This document shows positions 29,331 to 40,877 of a stretch of 64,000 nucleotides of DNA, piece after piece. This stretch comes from Neoaquamicrobium microcysteis (GTDB lineage: Bacteria > Pseudomonadota > Alphaproteobacteria > Rhizobiales > Rhizobiaceae). Each line of letters opens with the position of its first letter. The stretch's first letter is position 1. The stretch is taken from positions 98,844 to 162,843 of the forward strand of contig NZ_VSZS01000057.1 of the NCBI RefSeq assembly GCF_008180155.1, read 5' to 3'. Under the pieces are notes generated by a model. That model ran no database searches. It was not told the origin of the DNA and was given only the letters and a program-made list of their open reading frames with translations. A program made the translations under genes and the position numbers.

Positions 29331-30941
<1,611 letters not shown>

Positions 30942-30957
30942 TCAACGCGTTCCGGCA

Positions 30958-31836
30958 CTAGAGCGCTTCCGCGCCCGCAATGATTTCGATCAGTTCCGTG
31001 GTGATCTTCGCCTGGCGCTGACGGTTGTAGGTGATCGACAGCTTGTTGATCATGTCGCCCGCATTGCGCGTCGCGTTGTCCATGGCCGACATCTTGGCGC
31101 CCATCTCACCGGCCGCATTCTCCAGCAGCGCGCTGAAAATCTGCACCGAGACGTTGCGCGGAATGAGGTCCGACAGGATCTCGCTCGCATCCGGCTCGTA
31201 TTCGTAGACGGCCGAACCGCTTGCCGCCTCGTCCGAAACGACCGGCGTGGATGCCGGGATGAGCTGCTGCGCGGTCGGCACCTGGCTGATGACCGACTTG
31301 AACTGAGAATAGAACAGCGTCGCAACGTCGAACTCGCCGGCGTTGAACATGCCGATCACCTTCTTGGCGATCGCATCGGCATTGACGAAGCCGACCTGCT
31401 TGACTTCACGCAGTTCGATGCGGTCGACGATCTTGTCGGCGAAGTCGCGGCGCAGGATGTCGTAACCCTTCTTGCCGACCGTGATGATCTTGACCGTCTT
31501 GCCTTCCGCGATCAGGCGGCGGGCATGGTCGCGGGCAAAGCGCGCGATCTGCGAGTTGAAGCCGCCGCACAGGCCACGCTCGGCCGTCGCGACGATCAGC
31601 AGGTGAACGTCGTCCTTGCCGGTGCCGGTCATCAGCGCCGGGGCATCCGCCACGTCGACGGCCTTGCCGATATTGGCCATCACCGCAGCCATGCGCTCCG
31701 AATAGGGGCGCGCGGCTTCCGCAGCTTCCTGGGCGCGACGCAGCTTCGCCGCGGCGACCATCTGCATCGCCTTGGTGATCTTCTGCGTCGCCTTGACCGA
31801 GGCGATGCGGTTGCGAAGTTCTTTCAGTGAAGCCAT
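30958..31836 (-). CDS. atpG: ATP synthase F1 gamma subunit
   Basis: This 292-residue protein is the rotating shaft of F1. It begins [20 protein letters not shown] and ends in the second coiled-coil helix with [15 protein letters not shown], both standard. It lies 31 bp after atpA and 67 bp before atpD in the operon. Confidence 0.97.
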   Translation of the reverse strand: MASLKELRNRIASVKATQKITKAMQMVAAAKLRRAQEAAEAARPYSERMAAVMANIGKAVDVADAPALMTGTGKDDVHLLIVATAERGLCGGFNSQIARFARDHARRLIAEGKTVKIITVGKKGYDILRRDFADKIVDRIELREVKQVGFVNADAIAKKVIGMFNAGEFDVATLFYSQFKSVISQVPTAQQLIPASTPVVSDEAASGSAVYEYEPDASEILSDLIPRNVSVQIFSALLENAAGEMGAKMSAMDNATRNAGDMINKLSITYNRQRQAKITTELIEIIAGAEAL

Positions 31837-31867
31837 TCGGCTGCCCCTGCTCCGTTACGCTAGCGCC

Positions 31868-33394
31868 TCAGACGAAGTTCTTGGCGAAGCCGTCGATCTC
31901 GGCCTTGAGCTTGCCGCGCAGATCGTCCGACAGAGCCTTCTCCTTGCGGATGGCCTCGAGGATCGAACCCTGCGAGCGCAGATGCGCCAGAAGGCCCTGC
32001 TCGAACTTGCCGACTTGGTTGACGGCGAGCTTGTCGAGGTAGCCGTTGACGCCGGCAAAGATCACCGCGACCTGCTCTTCCGTCTTCAGCGGCGAGAACT
32101 GTGGCTGCTTCAGGAGTTCGGTCAGGCGGGCGCCGCGGTTCAGTAGGCGCTGGGTGGAAGCGTCGAGATCGGAACCGAACTGCGCGAAGGCAGCCATTTC
32201 ACGATACTGGGCGAGCTCGCCCTTGATCGAGCCGGCAACCTGCTTCATCGCCTTGATCTGCGCGGCGGAGCCGACGCGCGAAACCGAGAGGCCGACGTTC
32301 ACGGCAGGGCGGATACCCTGGAAGAACAGGTTGGTCTCGAGGAAGATCTGGCCGTCAGTGATCGAGATCACGTTGGTCGGGATGTACGCCGAGACGTCGT
32401 TGGCCTGCGTTTCGATGACCGGCAGAGCCGTCATCGAGCCGGCGCCCATTTCGTCGCTCATCTTGGCAGCGCGCTCGAGCAGGCGGGAATGCAGATAGAA
32501 CACGTCGCCGGGGTAGGCTTCGCGGCCGGGCGGACGACGCAGCAGCAGCGACATCTGACGGTAGGCGACGGCCTGCTTGGTCAGATCGTCATAGGCGATC
32601 AGCGAATGCTTGCCGCTGTCGCGGAAATATTCGCCCATGGCGGCGCCGGCGAACGGCGCGAGATACTGCAGCGGAGCCGGGTCCGAAGCGGTCGCGGCGA
32701 CGATGATCGAATATTCGAGCGCGCCGCGCTCTTCGAGCACCTTCACCAGCTGGGCGACGGTGGAGCGCTTCTGGCCGACAGCGACGTAGACGCAATAAAG
32801 CTTCTGGCTCTCGTCGTCGCCGTCGTTGAGCGACTTCTGGTTCAGGATGGTGTCGAGGATGATCGCGGTCTTGCCGGTCTGGCGATCGCCGATGACCAGC
32901 TCGCGCTGGCCGCGGCCGACCGGGATGAGCGCGTCGATGGCCTTCAGGCCGGTCGACATCGGCTCGTGCACCGACTTGCGCGGGATGATGCCGGGAGCCT
33001 TGACGTCGACGCGGGCGCGCTGCTTCGCCTTGATCGGGCCCTTGCCGTCGATCGGATTGCCGAGCGCGTCGACGACGCGGCCGAGCAGTTCGGGGCCGAC
33101 CGGGACGTCCACGATCGCGCCGGTGCGCTTGACGGTGTCGCCTTCCTTGATGTCGCGGTCCGAACCGAAGATGACGACGCCGACATTGTCGGCTTCGAGG
33201 TTCAGCGCCATGCCACGGATACCGCCGGGGAACTCGACCATCTCGCCGGCCTGGACATTGTCCAGACCGTAGATACGGGCGATGCCGTCACCGACGGAGA
33301 GAACCTGACCGACCTCGGAAACCTCGGCTTCCTTGCCGAAATTCTTGATCTGGTCCTTGAGAATTGCGGAAATTTCCGCGGCGCGGATATCCAT
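31868..33394 (-). CDS. atpA: ATP synthase F1 alpha subunit
   Basis: This 508-residue non-catalytic nucleotide-binding subunit has the P-loop [13 protein letters not shown] at about residues 170-182 and the signature [17 protein letters not shown]. The start overlaps the atpH stop by one base (TGATG), so the two are translationally coupled. Confidence 0.98.
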   Translation of the reverse strand: MDIRAAEISAILKDQIKNFGKEAEVSEVGQVLSVGDGIARIYGLDNVQAGEMVEFPGGIRGMALNLEADNVGVVIFGSDRDIKEGDTVKRTGAIVDVPVGPELLGRVVDALGNPIDGKGPIKAKQRARVDVKAPGIIPRKSVHEPMSTGLKAIDALIPVGRGQRELVIGDRQTGKTAIILDTILNQKSLNDGDDESQKLYCVYVAVGQKRSTVAQLVKVLEERGALEYSIIVAATASDPAPLQYLAPFAGAAMGEYFRDSGKHSLIAYDDLTKQAVAYRQMSLLLRRPPGREAYPGDVFYLHSRLLERAAKMSDEMGAGSMTALPVIETQANDVSAYIPTNVISITDGQIFLETNLFFQGIRPAVNVGLSVSRVGSAAQIKAMKQVAGSIKGELAQYREMAAFAQFGSDLDASTQRLLNRGARLTELLKQPQFSPLKTEEQVAVIFAGVNGYLDKLAVNQVGKFEQGLLAHLRSQGSILEAIRKEKALSDDLRGKLKAEIDGFAKNFV

Positions 33395-33954
33395 CAGCCG
33401 ACCTCTTTCAGTGCGAGCTTAAGCGAAGCGAGTTTGGTTTTGAGCGACGTGTCGATCTGGCGCGAGCCCATCTTGACCACCATGCCGCCGAGAAGCGAAG
33501 GGTCCACCGTCAGGTTGATCGCGACATCCTTGCCGGCGACCGACTTGAGCGCAGCCTTGAGTTCGGCCTTCTGCGCAGCGGTGAGTTCGTGAGCCGAAAT
33601 GACATCGGCAGCAACCTCGCCGCGCGCCTCGGAAGCGATCCGCCGGAAGGCGGCGATCATGCCCGGAATGGCGAACAGGCGGCGGTTGCGGGCGACGACG
33701 CGCAGGAAATTGCCGGTGAGGCCGGTGATCTTCGCCTTGTCGGCGATGGCCGTGATGGCCTTCAGCTGGTCGTCGGAGGAGAACACGGGGCTCTCGATAA
33801 GACGCCTTAGATCGTCGCTGCCTTCGATCAGCGCTTCGAAGCGCGTGAGATCGCCTTCGACCTTGGCAACCGAGTTGGCCTGCGCGGCGAGTTCATGCAG
33901 CGAACCCGCATAGCGCTCTGCCACTCCGGAGATCATCGAGCCAGACTGTGCCAC
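33394..33954 (-). CDS. atpH: ATP synthase F1 delta subunit
   Basis: This 186-residue peripheral-stalk protein begins [18 protein letters not shown] after a GTG start, matching Brucella delta subunits as I remember them. The C-terminal motif [17 protein letters not shown] is conserved. An ATG at 33936 would drop six residues. It is the first gene of the operon; F0 genes are not nearby, as is usual in alphaproteobacteria. The 238-bp spacer upstream must hold the promoter, but I see no clear consensus. Confidence 0.96.
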   Translation of the reverse strand: MAQSGSMISGVAERYAGSLHELAAQANSVAKVEGDLTRFEALIEGSDDLRRLIESPVFSSDDQLKAITAIADKAKITGLTGNFLRVVARNRRLFAIPGMIAAFRRIASEARGEVAADVISAHELTAAQKAELKAALKSVAGKDVAINLTVDPSLLGGMVVKMGSRQIDTSLKTKLASLKLALKEVG

Positions 33955-34192
33955 GGACCGTCTTTTCTCTCTGTCTGACAGGTCACATGATTTATCGCTG
34001 GAGCGTTAGACCCTGGCTAAATCGTTGACCTTGTTGAAATTTCCCGACCGGAACCGTGAGCTTGCCACATCCCCCTGTCGAAAGTCGCTTGCCGTCTAGC
34101 ACAGGCTTTCCCGACTCGCAACACGGCGCAAGCCATGGATTCGCGGCAGTTTTGTCGCAGCCGGGAAGCCCGCCTTCAGTCGCGTCGTGGAA

Positions 34193-34588
34193 TCAGGCGA
34201 CGAAGCCGAGCGCGAAGGACAGCACGAGCGCGGCCAGCACGATTTCCAGTGCCAGCCACAGCCAGTTGTAGATGGTGTTGCCGTCATCCGAGAGCATGGA
34301 AATGATGCGGCCGAACGCCGTCAGCGCCCAGCACAGGCCGAGCGTCAGATAGATCAACGGCTGGGCGAGCAGGATGGCGGCGAGGCCTACGCCGACATAG
34401 AAGCCGGACATGGTGGCGCGCGCCTCCGCCACCGCCTCGGGATGGTTCGGCGTCGTCTGCAGCCGCAGGAGCCTGAACGTCAGCCCCGGCGCAAACAGCA
34501 TCATGAGGCCGAACAGCAGCGTGAAGGCCGCCACCGACCAAGCCAACCACTCACCCTGGCTCATGGGCCACGGAAACGCGAACTCCAC
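34193..34588 (-). CDS. four-helix membrane protein, DUF4345-like
   Basis: This 131-residue protein has four hydrophobic segments at about residues 18-40, 60-80, 82-100 and 106-130. The middle part (GFYVGVGLAAILL) resembles DUF4345 proteins, a recollection I could not confirm. The GTG at 34588 has GGAGGGG 7 bp upstream; an ATG eight codons later is the alternative. Function unknown. It is one of three genes lying between atpH and priA. Confidence 0.72.
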   Translation of the reverse strand: MEFAFPWPMSQGEWLAWSVAAFTLLFGLMMLFAPGLTFRLLRLQTTPNHPEAVAEARATMSGFYVGVGLAAILLAQPLIYLTLGLCWALTAFGRIISMLSDDGNTIYNWLWLALEIVLAALVLSFALGFVA

Positions 34589-34703
34589 GGCATCCCCTCC
34601 AAAACGAATCGCCGCGCGAGATTAGCCGAAGGAGGAGACGTTGTCGTGAGGGGGCACGCGGTTTGACAGGCCCGCCACGAGGGACAGTGCGCACCGGCAG
34701 ACG

Positions 34704-35396
34704 CTAGCTGGCCAGCGCCATCTCCAGAGCAGCCTCGCAATGAACGAGTGTGGTGTCGAACACGGGCACGGAGACGTTGCCCTGATCGAGCAGCATTCCT
34801 ACCTCGGTGCAACCCAGAATGAGGCTGTCGGCTCCGCGCGCCACAAGGCGGCTGGCGATCCCCACATAGGCGGCACGGCTGTCGTCAGTCACGATATCGC
34901 GGCAAAGCTCGTCGTAGATGATCCGGTGGGTCAGGGTGCGGTCGTCGGCTGACGGGATGATCGGCTCCAGACCGGCAGCGACGAGACGGTCGGTGTAGAA
35001 GCTCTGCTCCATGGTGAACGCCGTCGCCATCAGCCCCGGCCTGCCGAGCCCCGCGCGCTGAATGCCGTGCGCAGTGGCATCGGCGATATGCAGCAGCGGG
35101 ATCGAGACACCATGCATCATCGCGTCGGCGACCTTATGCATCGTATTCGTGGCCAGGATCAGGAAATCAGCCCCGCCGCGTTCCAGAGCCAGCGCCTCGG
35201 CGTTCAACCGTTTGCCTGCACGACCCCATTCGCCGGCCGCCTGTAGCGCCTCTATGGCGGCGAAATCGAGGGACCGGATCAGCAGGTCGGGTGAATGGAG
35301 ACCGCCCAGCCTTTCGCGCGCCAGCGTACAGAGCTGCCGATAGTAGATTTGCGTCGAGGCAGCCGACATGCCCCCGAGAATGCCGATCGTCTTCAT
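34704..35396 (-). CDS. aspartate/glutamate racemase family protein
   Basis: This 230-residue protein begins MKTIGILGGMSAAST, the racemase N-terminus. Two half-domains each normally supply a catalytic Cys. The second is present (LILGCTEVG, Cys196), but the first motif reads ILATNTMHK with Ala82 in place of Cys or Thr. A one-Cys member may be specific for one enantiomer or may not racemise at all. The start at 35396 (ATG) is preferred over a TTG one codon earlier. It stands alone, divergent from the MFS gene. Confidence 0.86.
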   Translation of the reverse strand: MKTIGILGGMSAASTQIYYRQLCTLARERLGGLHSPDLLIRSLDFAAIEALQAAGEWGRAGKRLNAEALALERGGADFLILATNTMHKVADAMMHGVSIPLLHIADATAHGIQRAGLGRPGLMATAFTMEQSFYTDRLVAAGLEPIIPSADDRTLTHRIIYDELCRDIVTDDSRAAYVGIASRLVARGADSLILGCTEVGMLLDQGNVSVPVFDTTLVHCEAALEMALAS

Positions 35397-35465
35397 CAAA
35401 TCGCTGCCTGCTGCCTGGGAACGTTGCAGGTTAGGCGGGCGTTCCGGTCATGTCGACCCGCACGG

Positions 35466-35494
35466 TTGACGATGCGCGTCAGACCGGCATAGCT
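35466..35494 (+). promoter_or_regulatory. possible promoter of the leader-MFS unit
   Basis: TTGACG at 35466-35471 is followed 16 to 17 bp later by CATAGC/ATAGCT at 35488-35494. Transcription would begin near 35500, upstream of a 15-codon ORF and a terminator-like hairpin. Confidence 0.45.
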
Positions 35495-35520
35495 TGCTGT
35501 CGGATCCGGGATTTCGCGCC

Positions 35521-35568
35521 ATGCGTGCAGTCATATTCATTGTAGGAAGCGTCCGCATGGTGGCTTGA
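35521..35568 (+). CDS. putative 15-residue leader peptide
   Basis: An ORF encoding MRAVIFIVGSVRMVA ends 24 bp before a GC-rich hairpin with a T run. Its ribosome site is weak. Short ORFs in this position before drug-export genes can couple ribosome stalling to termination, but translation here is not shown. It is included because of its fixed place between a promoter-like sequence and the hairpin. Confidence 0.35.
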   Translation: MRAVIFIVGSVRMVA

Positions 35569-35592
35569 GGGTATCGGCCCAAACTCCCATGC

Positions 35593-35616
35593 GCCCCCGA
35601 AATTCGGGGGCTTTTT
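35593..35616 (+). terminator. terminator/attenuator directly before the MFS start codon
   Basis: GCCCCCGA (35593-35600) pairs with TCGGGGGC (35604-35611) across AAT, followed by TTTTT (35612-35616). The MFS ATG is at 35618. No complete plus-strand gene precedes it, so it looks like a regulated leader terminator. Its 3' arm GGGGG is also the only Shine-Dalgarno-like sequence for the ATG at 35618. Confidence 0.75.
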
Positions 35617-35617
35617 C

Positions 35618-36844
35618 ATGTCCGAAGTCTCGTTCCGGAATTGCCCGCCAATGTCACAGTCCGCACCCGCACCCCGTCTGTCCACGCTGATCCTGCTGGC
35701 GGCGCTGGGCATCCTGCCGATCAACATCTTCCTCCCTTCGCTGACGGGCATGGCCGCCGATTTCGGCGTAAGCTACGGAGTGATGGGGCTTTCGCTTGCG
35801 GCCTACGCAGCCGTTTCGGCCTGTCTCCAGATAGTCATGGGCCCTCTGTCGGACAGGTATGGACGACGGCCGGTGATCCTGTGGGGAACCGGGATCTTCA
35901 TCGTTGCCACGTTGGGCTGTATCTTCGCACGCGATGTGTGGACCTTTCTGGCTTTTCGCATGGCGCAGGCAGCCATCGCACCGACCTATGCCGTTGCGCT
36001 GGCGGTGATCCGCGACACTACCGACAAGGAGCAGGCCGCCAGCCGCATGGGCTACGTCGCGATGGCATGGGCGCTGGCGCCGATGCTGGGCCCAAGCTTC
36101 GGCGGCCTGCTCGACGAAGCCTTCGGATGGCGCGCCAGCTTCTGGTTCCTCGCGGCGGCCGGCATCGCGGTATTCGCCCTGTGCTGGGCCGACCTGCGGG
36201 AAACCAACGATAATCGCGCCAGCACCCTTGCCGCCCAGTTCCGCGCCTACCCCGAATTGCTGGGTTCCGTCCGGTTCTGGGCCTATGCGCTGTGCATGGC
36301 GTTTTCCGTTGGCGCGTTCTACGCCTTCCTCGCAGGCGCGCCTCTTGCGGCGTGCACGGCATTCGAAATGTCCCCCGCAATGCTCGGCTTGGCCATGGGG
36401 TCGATAACCGGCGGCTTCATGCTCGGCAGCTTCCTCGCAGGGCGCTTTTCAAGCCGTGTCGGACTGACCACGATGCTGATATCGGGCCGGCTCATCGCCT
36501 GTTTCGGGCTTCTGCTGGGCCTGGGTCTCCACGTTTCGGGCATCGATCACGTATTCGCCCTGTTCGGCCCGTGCATGTTTGTCGGCCTGTCCAACGGGCT
36601 GACGATGCCGAGCGCCAATGCGGGTGCGATCTCGGTGCGCCCGCAGCTTGTAGGAAGCGCGGCCGGCCTGGCAGGCGCACTCGCAGTGGCGGGCGGTGCG
36701 GCGATGTCGTCGATCACGGGTGCCGTGCTAGATGCCGAAAATGCCCGCTATGCGCTGCTGCTGGTCATGCTGGCTTCTGCCACTCTGGCGCTGGCCGCGG
36801 CCCTGTATGCCAGCCATCTCGAGCGCACCCTGAAACCGCAGTGA
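35618..36844 (+). CDS. MFS transporter, Bcr/CflA drug-resistance type
   Basis: This 408-residue protein has twelve helices. The first region LLAALGILPINIFLPSLTGMAADFG in part and the loop motif GPLSDRYGRRPVIL between helices 2 and 3 are characteristic of Bcr/CflA exporters. It probably exports a drug or metabolite by proton antiport. ATG 35618 starts right after a terminator-like hairpin; ATG 35651 (MSQSAPAPRLS) is an alternative start. It converges on priA with a 4-bp gap. Confidence 0.9.
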   Translation: MSEVSFRNCPPMSQSAPAPRLSTLILLAALGILPINIFLPSLTGMAADFGVSYGVMGLSLAAYAAVSACLQIVMGPLSDRYGRRPVILWGTGIFIVATLGCIFARDVWTFLAFRMAQAAIAPTYAVALAVIRDTTDKEQAASRMGYVAMAWALAPMLGPSFGGLLDEAFGWRASFWFLAAAGIAVFALCWADLRETNDNRASTLAAQFRAYPELLGSVRFWAYALCMAFSVGAFYAFLAGAPLAACTAFEMSPAMLGLAMGSITGGFMLGSFLAGRFSSRVGLTTMLISGRLIACFGLLLGLGLHVSGIDHVFALFGPCMFVGLSNGLTMPSANAGAISVRPQLVGSAAGLAGALAVAGGAAMSSITGAVLDAENARYALLLVMLASATLALAAALYASHLERTLKPQ

Positions 36845-36848
36845 CACA

Positions 36849-39029
36849 TCACAAGAAGCTCTGCGGATCGACGTCGACTTGCACGCGCACCGAGCCGCGC
36901 TGTTTCGGTCCCGCGGAAAGCAGGGCGCGCAGGAAGGACTGCATGTCGGAGCGCTTATCGCCATGGACCAGCAGGCGGAAACGGTAGCGCCCGGCGATCA
37001 GCGATAGAGGAGCCTCCGCCGGCCCGAGCACGGAAATGTCGCTGGCGGCGGGCGCGGCGCGGCGGAGGCCTCGCGCATGGCCCTCTGCCTCGGCACGCGT
37101 CGCCGCGCTGACGATGATCGCGGCCAGCCGTCCGAAGGGTGGCAGATGCGCGCGCTCGCGCTCGGCGATCTCCTGCTCGTAGAACGATTCGGCATCGCCC
37201 GAGACGATCGCGCGCATCACCGGATGGGCAGGCTGGTAGGTCTGGATGAGGCCGAGGCTCTTTCGGCCGGTTCGCCCGGCGCGGCCCGTTACCTGACTAA
37301 GAAGTTGGAAGGTGCGCTCGGCGGCGCGCGGGTCGCCATTTGCCAAGCCCAGATCGGCATCGACCACGCCCACCAGCGTCATGTTCGGAAAGTTGTGGCC
37401 CTTGGCGACGAGCTGCGTGCCGATGACGATGTCGGCCTCGCCCTTGGCGATGGCGTCGAGCTCGAGCCGCAGCCGCTTCACCCCGCCCATCATGTCGGAC
37501 GACAGCATGATCGTGCGCGCATCGGGAAAATGCGACACCACCTCCTCGGCGATACGCTCGATGCCCGGCCCGCAGGCGACCAGATGGTCGAGCGTTCCGC
37601 ATTCGGGGCAGGCTTCAGGCCGCGGCTCGGTATGGGCGCAGTGATGACAGACGAGTTGGCCGCGAAAGCGGTGCTCGACCAGCCAGCTCGAACAGTCCGG
37701 GCACTGGAAACGGTGGCCGCACACGCGGCACAGCGTCAGTGGCGCATAGCCGCGCCGGTTGAGGAAGAGCAGCGCCTGCTCGCCGCGTGAGACGGTCTTT
37801 TCCATCTCGCGCAAAAGCAGCGGCGACAGGAAGCCCCCGCGCGCGGGCGGATCGCGTCGCATGTCGATGGCGCGCAGGTCCGGCAGAGCTGCCTCCGCGA
37901 AGCGCCCCGAAAGCACGACGCGCTCATAGCGGCCCTGCTGCGCGTTGACGCGGCTTTCCACGGACGGCGTAGCCGATGCGAGCACCACGGGAAAGCTGCC
38001 GATATGCCCGCGAACGACCGCCATGTCGCGCGCCGAATAGAACACGCGGTCCTCCTGCTTGTAGGCGGGGTCGTGCTCCTCGTCGACCACGATGAGCCCG
38101 AGATCGCGAAACGGCAGGAACAGCGCGGAGCGCGCACCCGCCACCACGCGCACGCGGCCCTCGGCCACCTGCCGCCAGACGCGCTCCCGCATCCGGGGCG
38201 ACAGATCGGAGTGCCATTCGGCGGGCTTCGCGCCGAAGCGGTCGTGGAAACGATCGAGGAACGCGGCTGTGAGCGCGATCTCCGGCACCAGGACCAGAAC
38301 CTGCCGCCCTGCCTCAATGGCCGCCGCAATGGCCTCGAAATAGACTTCGGTCTTGCCCGAACCGGTAACGCCGTCGAGCAGCGAGACGGAGAAGCCGCCG
38401 GCAGCCCTTTTCCGCAATGTGTCCGCCGCAAGCTGCTGGTCGCCCGATAGCTCAGGAGTTGCAAAGGAAGGGTCGGGCGCGGCCACGACAGGCTGTGGCG
38501 GGATCATCACCGTCTCGAACACGCCCTGCGCCTTCAGCCCGTCGATGACCGTCAACGACGCGCCGGCCGCATGCGCGAGGCCCGAGCGCGTCCAGGCCAT
38601 GCCGTCGCGCGCAAGCTCCATTACCCGCGCCCGCGCCTCGGTCAGCCGCTCCGGCTCGCCGCCCGCCCAGCGCAGCCCGTCGAGCAGCGGCTCGGGATCG
38701 AAGGCCGCCGGGGCGCGCAGGAACATGCGCGCCACCATGCCGGGGGCGGAAAGTGTCCAGGCGGCCACCCAGTCGACGAAGCGACGCGCCTTTTCCTCGA
38801 TCGGCGGGCAGTCGAACACCTCGGATATCGGCCGCAGCTTTCTGGCGTCCACCCTGTCGGTCGGCGTGTCCCACACGATGCCCGCCACCTCGCGCGGGCC
38901 CAGCGGCACGCGCACGATGGAACCCGGCACCACCCTCATGCCAGGCGGCACCGCGTAGGAATAGGGCCGCTCGGCCGGCATGGGCACCAGCACGGGAACG
39001 ATGCCTGTCGGGGACGAATCTTCGCTCAT
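36849..39029 (-). CDS. priA: PriA, primosomal replication restart helicase
   Basis: This 726-residue 3'-5' helicase reloads the replisome at stalled forks. It has an N-terminal DNA-binding domain, the Walker [14 protein letters not shown], the DEEH box (IVVDEEHD), and a zinc-binding insert with eight Cys ([26 protein letters not shown]). The helicase C domain shows [13 protein letters not shown]. It lies back to back with the transaldolase gene and upstream, on the same strand, of the accessory genes and the atp operon. Confidence 0.96.
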   Translation of the reverse strand: MSEDSSPTGIVPVLVPMPAERPYSYAVPPGMRVVPGSIVRVPLGPREVAGIVWDTPTDRVDARKLRPISEVFDCPPIEEKARRFVDWVAAWTLSAPGMVARMFLRAPAAFDPEPLLDGLRWAGGEPERLTEARARVMELARDGMAWTRSGLAHAAGASLTVIDGLKAQGVFETVMIPPQPVVAAPDPSFATPELSGDQQLAADTLRKRAAGGFSVSLLDGVTGSGKTEVYFEAIAAAIEAGRQVLVLVPEIALTAAFLDRFHDRFGAKPAEWHSDLSPRMRERVWRQVAEGRVRVVAGARSALFLPFRDLGLIVVDEEHDPAYKQEDRVFYSARDMAVVRGHIGSFPVVLASATPSVESRVNAQQGRYERVVLSGRFAEAALPDLRAIDMRRDPPARGGFLSPLLLREMEKTVSRGEQALLFLNRRGYAPLTLCRVCGHRFQCPDCSSWLVEHRFRGQLVCHHCAHTEPRPEACPECGTLDHLVACGPGIERIAEEVVSHFPDARTIMLSSDMMGGVKRLRLELDAIAKGEADIVIGTQLVAKGHNFPNMTLVGVVDADLGLANGDPRAAERTFQLLSQVTGRAGRTGRKSLGLIQTYQPAHPVMRAIVSGDAESFYEQEIAERERAHLPPFGRLAAIIVSAATRAEAEGHARGLRRAAPAASDISVLGPAEAPLSLIAGRYRFRLLVHGDKRSDMQSFLRALLSAGPKQRGSVRVQVDVDPQSFL

Positions 39030-39115
39030 CGGACGTGACCTTGCCCGGTTCTTGGATTAGAGCAAGGGCGAAGCGCGATCTGCGTCATGAGGCCCATTGC
39101 CAAGGGAGCACTGCC

Positions 39116-39769
39116 ATGAAGTTCTTCGTCGATACCGCCGACGTGAAGGAAATCCGCGAGCTGAACGAGCTCGGCCTTCTGGACGGCGTGACGACCAACC
39201 CGTCCCTCATCCTCAAGTCGGGCGGCTCCATCGCCGACGTCACCAAGGAAATCTGTTCCATCGTGGATGGCCCGGTTTCAGCCGAGGTGGTGGCGACCGA
39301 GTACAAGGAGATGATGCGCGAGGCCGACGTTCTTTCGAAAATCGCCGACAATGTCTGCATCAAGGTGCCGCTGACGCTCGACGGGCTCAGGGCGTGCAAG
39401 TCGATCACCTCGAGCGGTCGTCTCGTCAACGTAACGCTTTGCTTCTCTGCCAATCAGGCGCTGCTGGCCGCCAAGGCGGGCGCGAGCTTCATCTCGCCCT
39501 TCATCGGCCGCATCGACGACATGGGCGTCGACGGCATGGAGCTGATCTCGGAAATCCGCACCATCTACGACAATTACGATTTCAAGACCGAGATTCTTGC
39601 CGCCTCGATCCGCACGGTCAATCACGTCAAGCAGGCCGCCCTGATCGGCGCGGATGTCGCGACCGTGCCGCCTTCGACGCTAAAGGCGCTGGTCAAGCAC
39701 CCGCTGACCGACAAGGGGCTGGAAGCCTTCCTCGCCGACTGGGCCAAGACCGGCCAGAAGATCGGCTAA
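39116..39769 (+). CDS. fsa: transaldolase-family protein (fructose-6-phosphate aldolase-like)
   Basis: This 217-residue TIM-barrel enzyme begins [20 protein letters not shown] and has the Schiff-base Lys in VCIKVPLT. The short form belongs to the subfamily 3B that includes fructose-6-phosphate aldolase and small transaldolases; the sequence alone does not decide between the two activities. GGGAG lies 9 bp before the ATG. It is divergent from priA, an arrangement common in Rhizobiales. Confidence 0.9.
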   Translation: MKFFVDTADVKEIRELNELGLLDGVTTNPSLILKSGGSIADVTKEICSIVDGPVSAEVVATEYKEMMREADVLSKIADNVCIKVPLTLDGLRACKSITSSGRLVNVTLCFSANQALLAAKAGASFISPFIGRIDDMGVDGMELISEIRTIYDNYDFKTEILAASIRTVNHVKQAALIGADVATVPPSTLKALVKHPLTDKGLEAFLADWAKTGQKIG

Positions 39770-39790
39770 AAAGGCCGGCTATCCGAGATC

Positions 39791-39814
39791 GGGTGGCGTG
39801 ACCCGCCACCCTTC
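39791..39814 (+). terminator. hairpin terminator between convergent genes
   Basis: GGGTGGCG (39791-39798) pairs with CGCCACCC (39804-39811) around TGACC. The T run is short (TTCCCC), so termination may be moderate. It lies 21 bp after the fsa stop and can serve both directions. Confidence 0.55.
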
Positions 39815-39855
39815 CCCTTATGCCCGGCGCAAACCGCTTGGATCGAACAAGTCGG

Positions 39856-40755
39856 TCAGCGCGTGAACTCGGCGCCCGGATCGTCGGCCAGCCGCTCGAC
39901 GGTGTGGCGCTGCAGCAGGGCGGCCACGTCGCCAGGCTCGCCATCCAGCAGATCGGGCGCGATTGGCTTGCCGACGGTAATGTTGAAGCGCCCGCCCCGC
40001 TTGTTCAGCAGCTCGTGGAACACGGTCATGTCGCGCAACTCGTCCGACCAGCGCGACAGCAGGTAGAACAGACCGGAGTTGCGCGCGGTGATGCGCGCGG
40101 GCACGACGGGAACGCGGTAGCGCCGCGCCAGCGCAACGACGGAGCTCTGCCATGGGCGCTCCGTCAGCCTGCCCTCGTTCCAGAACGCGATGCGTCCCGA
40201 CGGAAACAGCACCACGACCTTCTTGCCGGAAAAGGCGCGCGCCGTCATTTCCAGCGTATCGCGGCTCTTCGAAAGCGTCTTTTCGCCCTGCCGCCATTCG
40301 ACCGGGATGATGAGATCGCGGAAACCCGGCGCGACCCGAAGGGCGTCGCGGTTGGCGAAGATGGCCATGTCGGGCCGGGCAGTCTTGAGAAAATCGAACA
40401 CCGCGATCCCGTCGGCGATGCCCGTCGGATGGCTCGGCGCGAGGATGAACCCGCCGCTTGCCGGCAGATTTTCGGCCCCCGCCACCGAAACGTCGAGGCT
40501 GAGCAGGGTGCTGAGATAGTCGAATGCCTCGCGGCCGGACAAAGGCGCGATGTCGTTGGCCATCGAGACGGCCTGGCTGTAGTGAAAGGCGCGGTAGATG
40601 ACCGGCCGAAGAAGCGGCCAGAACACCCCCTGTGACAGATGCGTCGCGCGCTCGGCGATGAGCTGGTCGACGACATGATCGGGATCGCCCGCCATTCCCA
40701 TCCGGTCACGCACAAGTGCCGAGGTCAGCGAGGCGGGCATCATTCTGAACTGCAT
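39856..40755 (-). CDS. 1-acyl-glycerol-3-phosphate acyltransferase-like protein (PlsC family)
   Basis: This 299-residue protein is an acyltransferase of the PlsC superfamily. Motif I is a variant, ILAPSHPTGIADG: it keeps His but has Thr-Gly where HxxxxD has neutral residues, with Asp in the expected place. Motif III is VVLFPSGRIAFW, with Ser in place of the usual Glu of the FPEG box. The acyl acceptor is unknown. ATG 40755 is chosen because GGAG lies 10 bp upstream. It follows lptE, where holA is found in many relatives. Confidence 0.83.
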   Translation of the reverse strand: MQFRMMPASLTSALVRDRMGMAGDPDHVVDQLIAERATHLSQGVFWPLLRPVIYRAFHYSQAVSMANDIAPLSGREAFDYLSTLLSLDVSVAGAENLPASGGFILAPSHPTGIADGIAVFDFLKTARPDMAIFANRDALRVAPGFRDLIIPVEWRQGEKTLSKSRDTLEMTARAFSGKKVVVLFPSGRIAFWNEGRLTERPWQSSVVALARRYRVPVVPARITARNSGLFYLLSRWSDELRDMTVFHELLNKRGGRFNITVGKPIAPDLLDGEPGDVAALLQRHTVERLADDPGAEFTR

Positions 40756-40877
40756 CTGGCAACCACTCCGTGAGGCCATCACTGGCTTGGAAAGGTGACA
40801 GCGCTATGACGGCCGCACGCTCCCGCAACACAGAACGCCCTGTGTGGGGAAAGGTTCCATGGTCCACTGCGGGAAGA

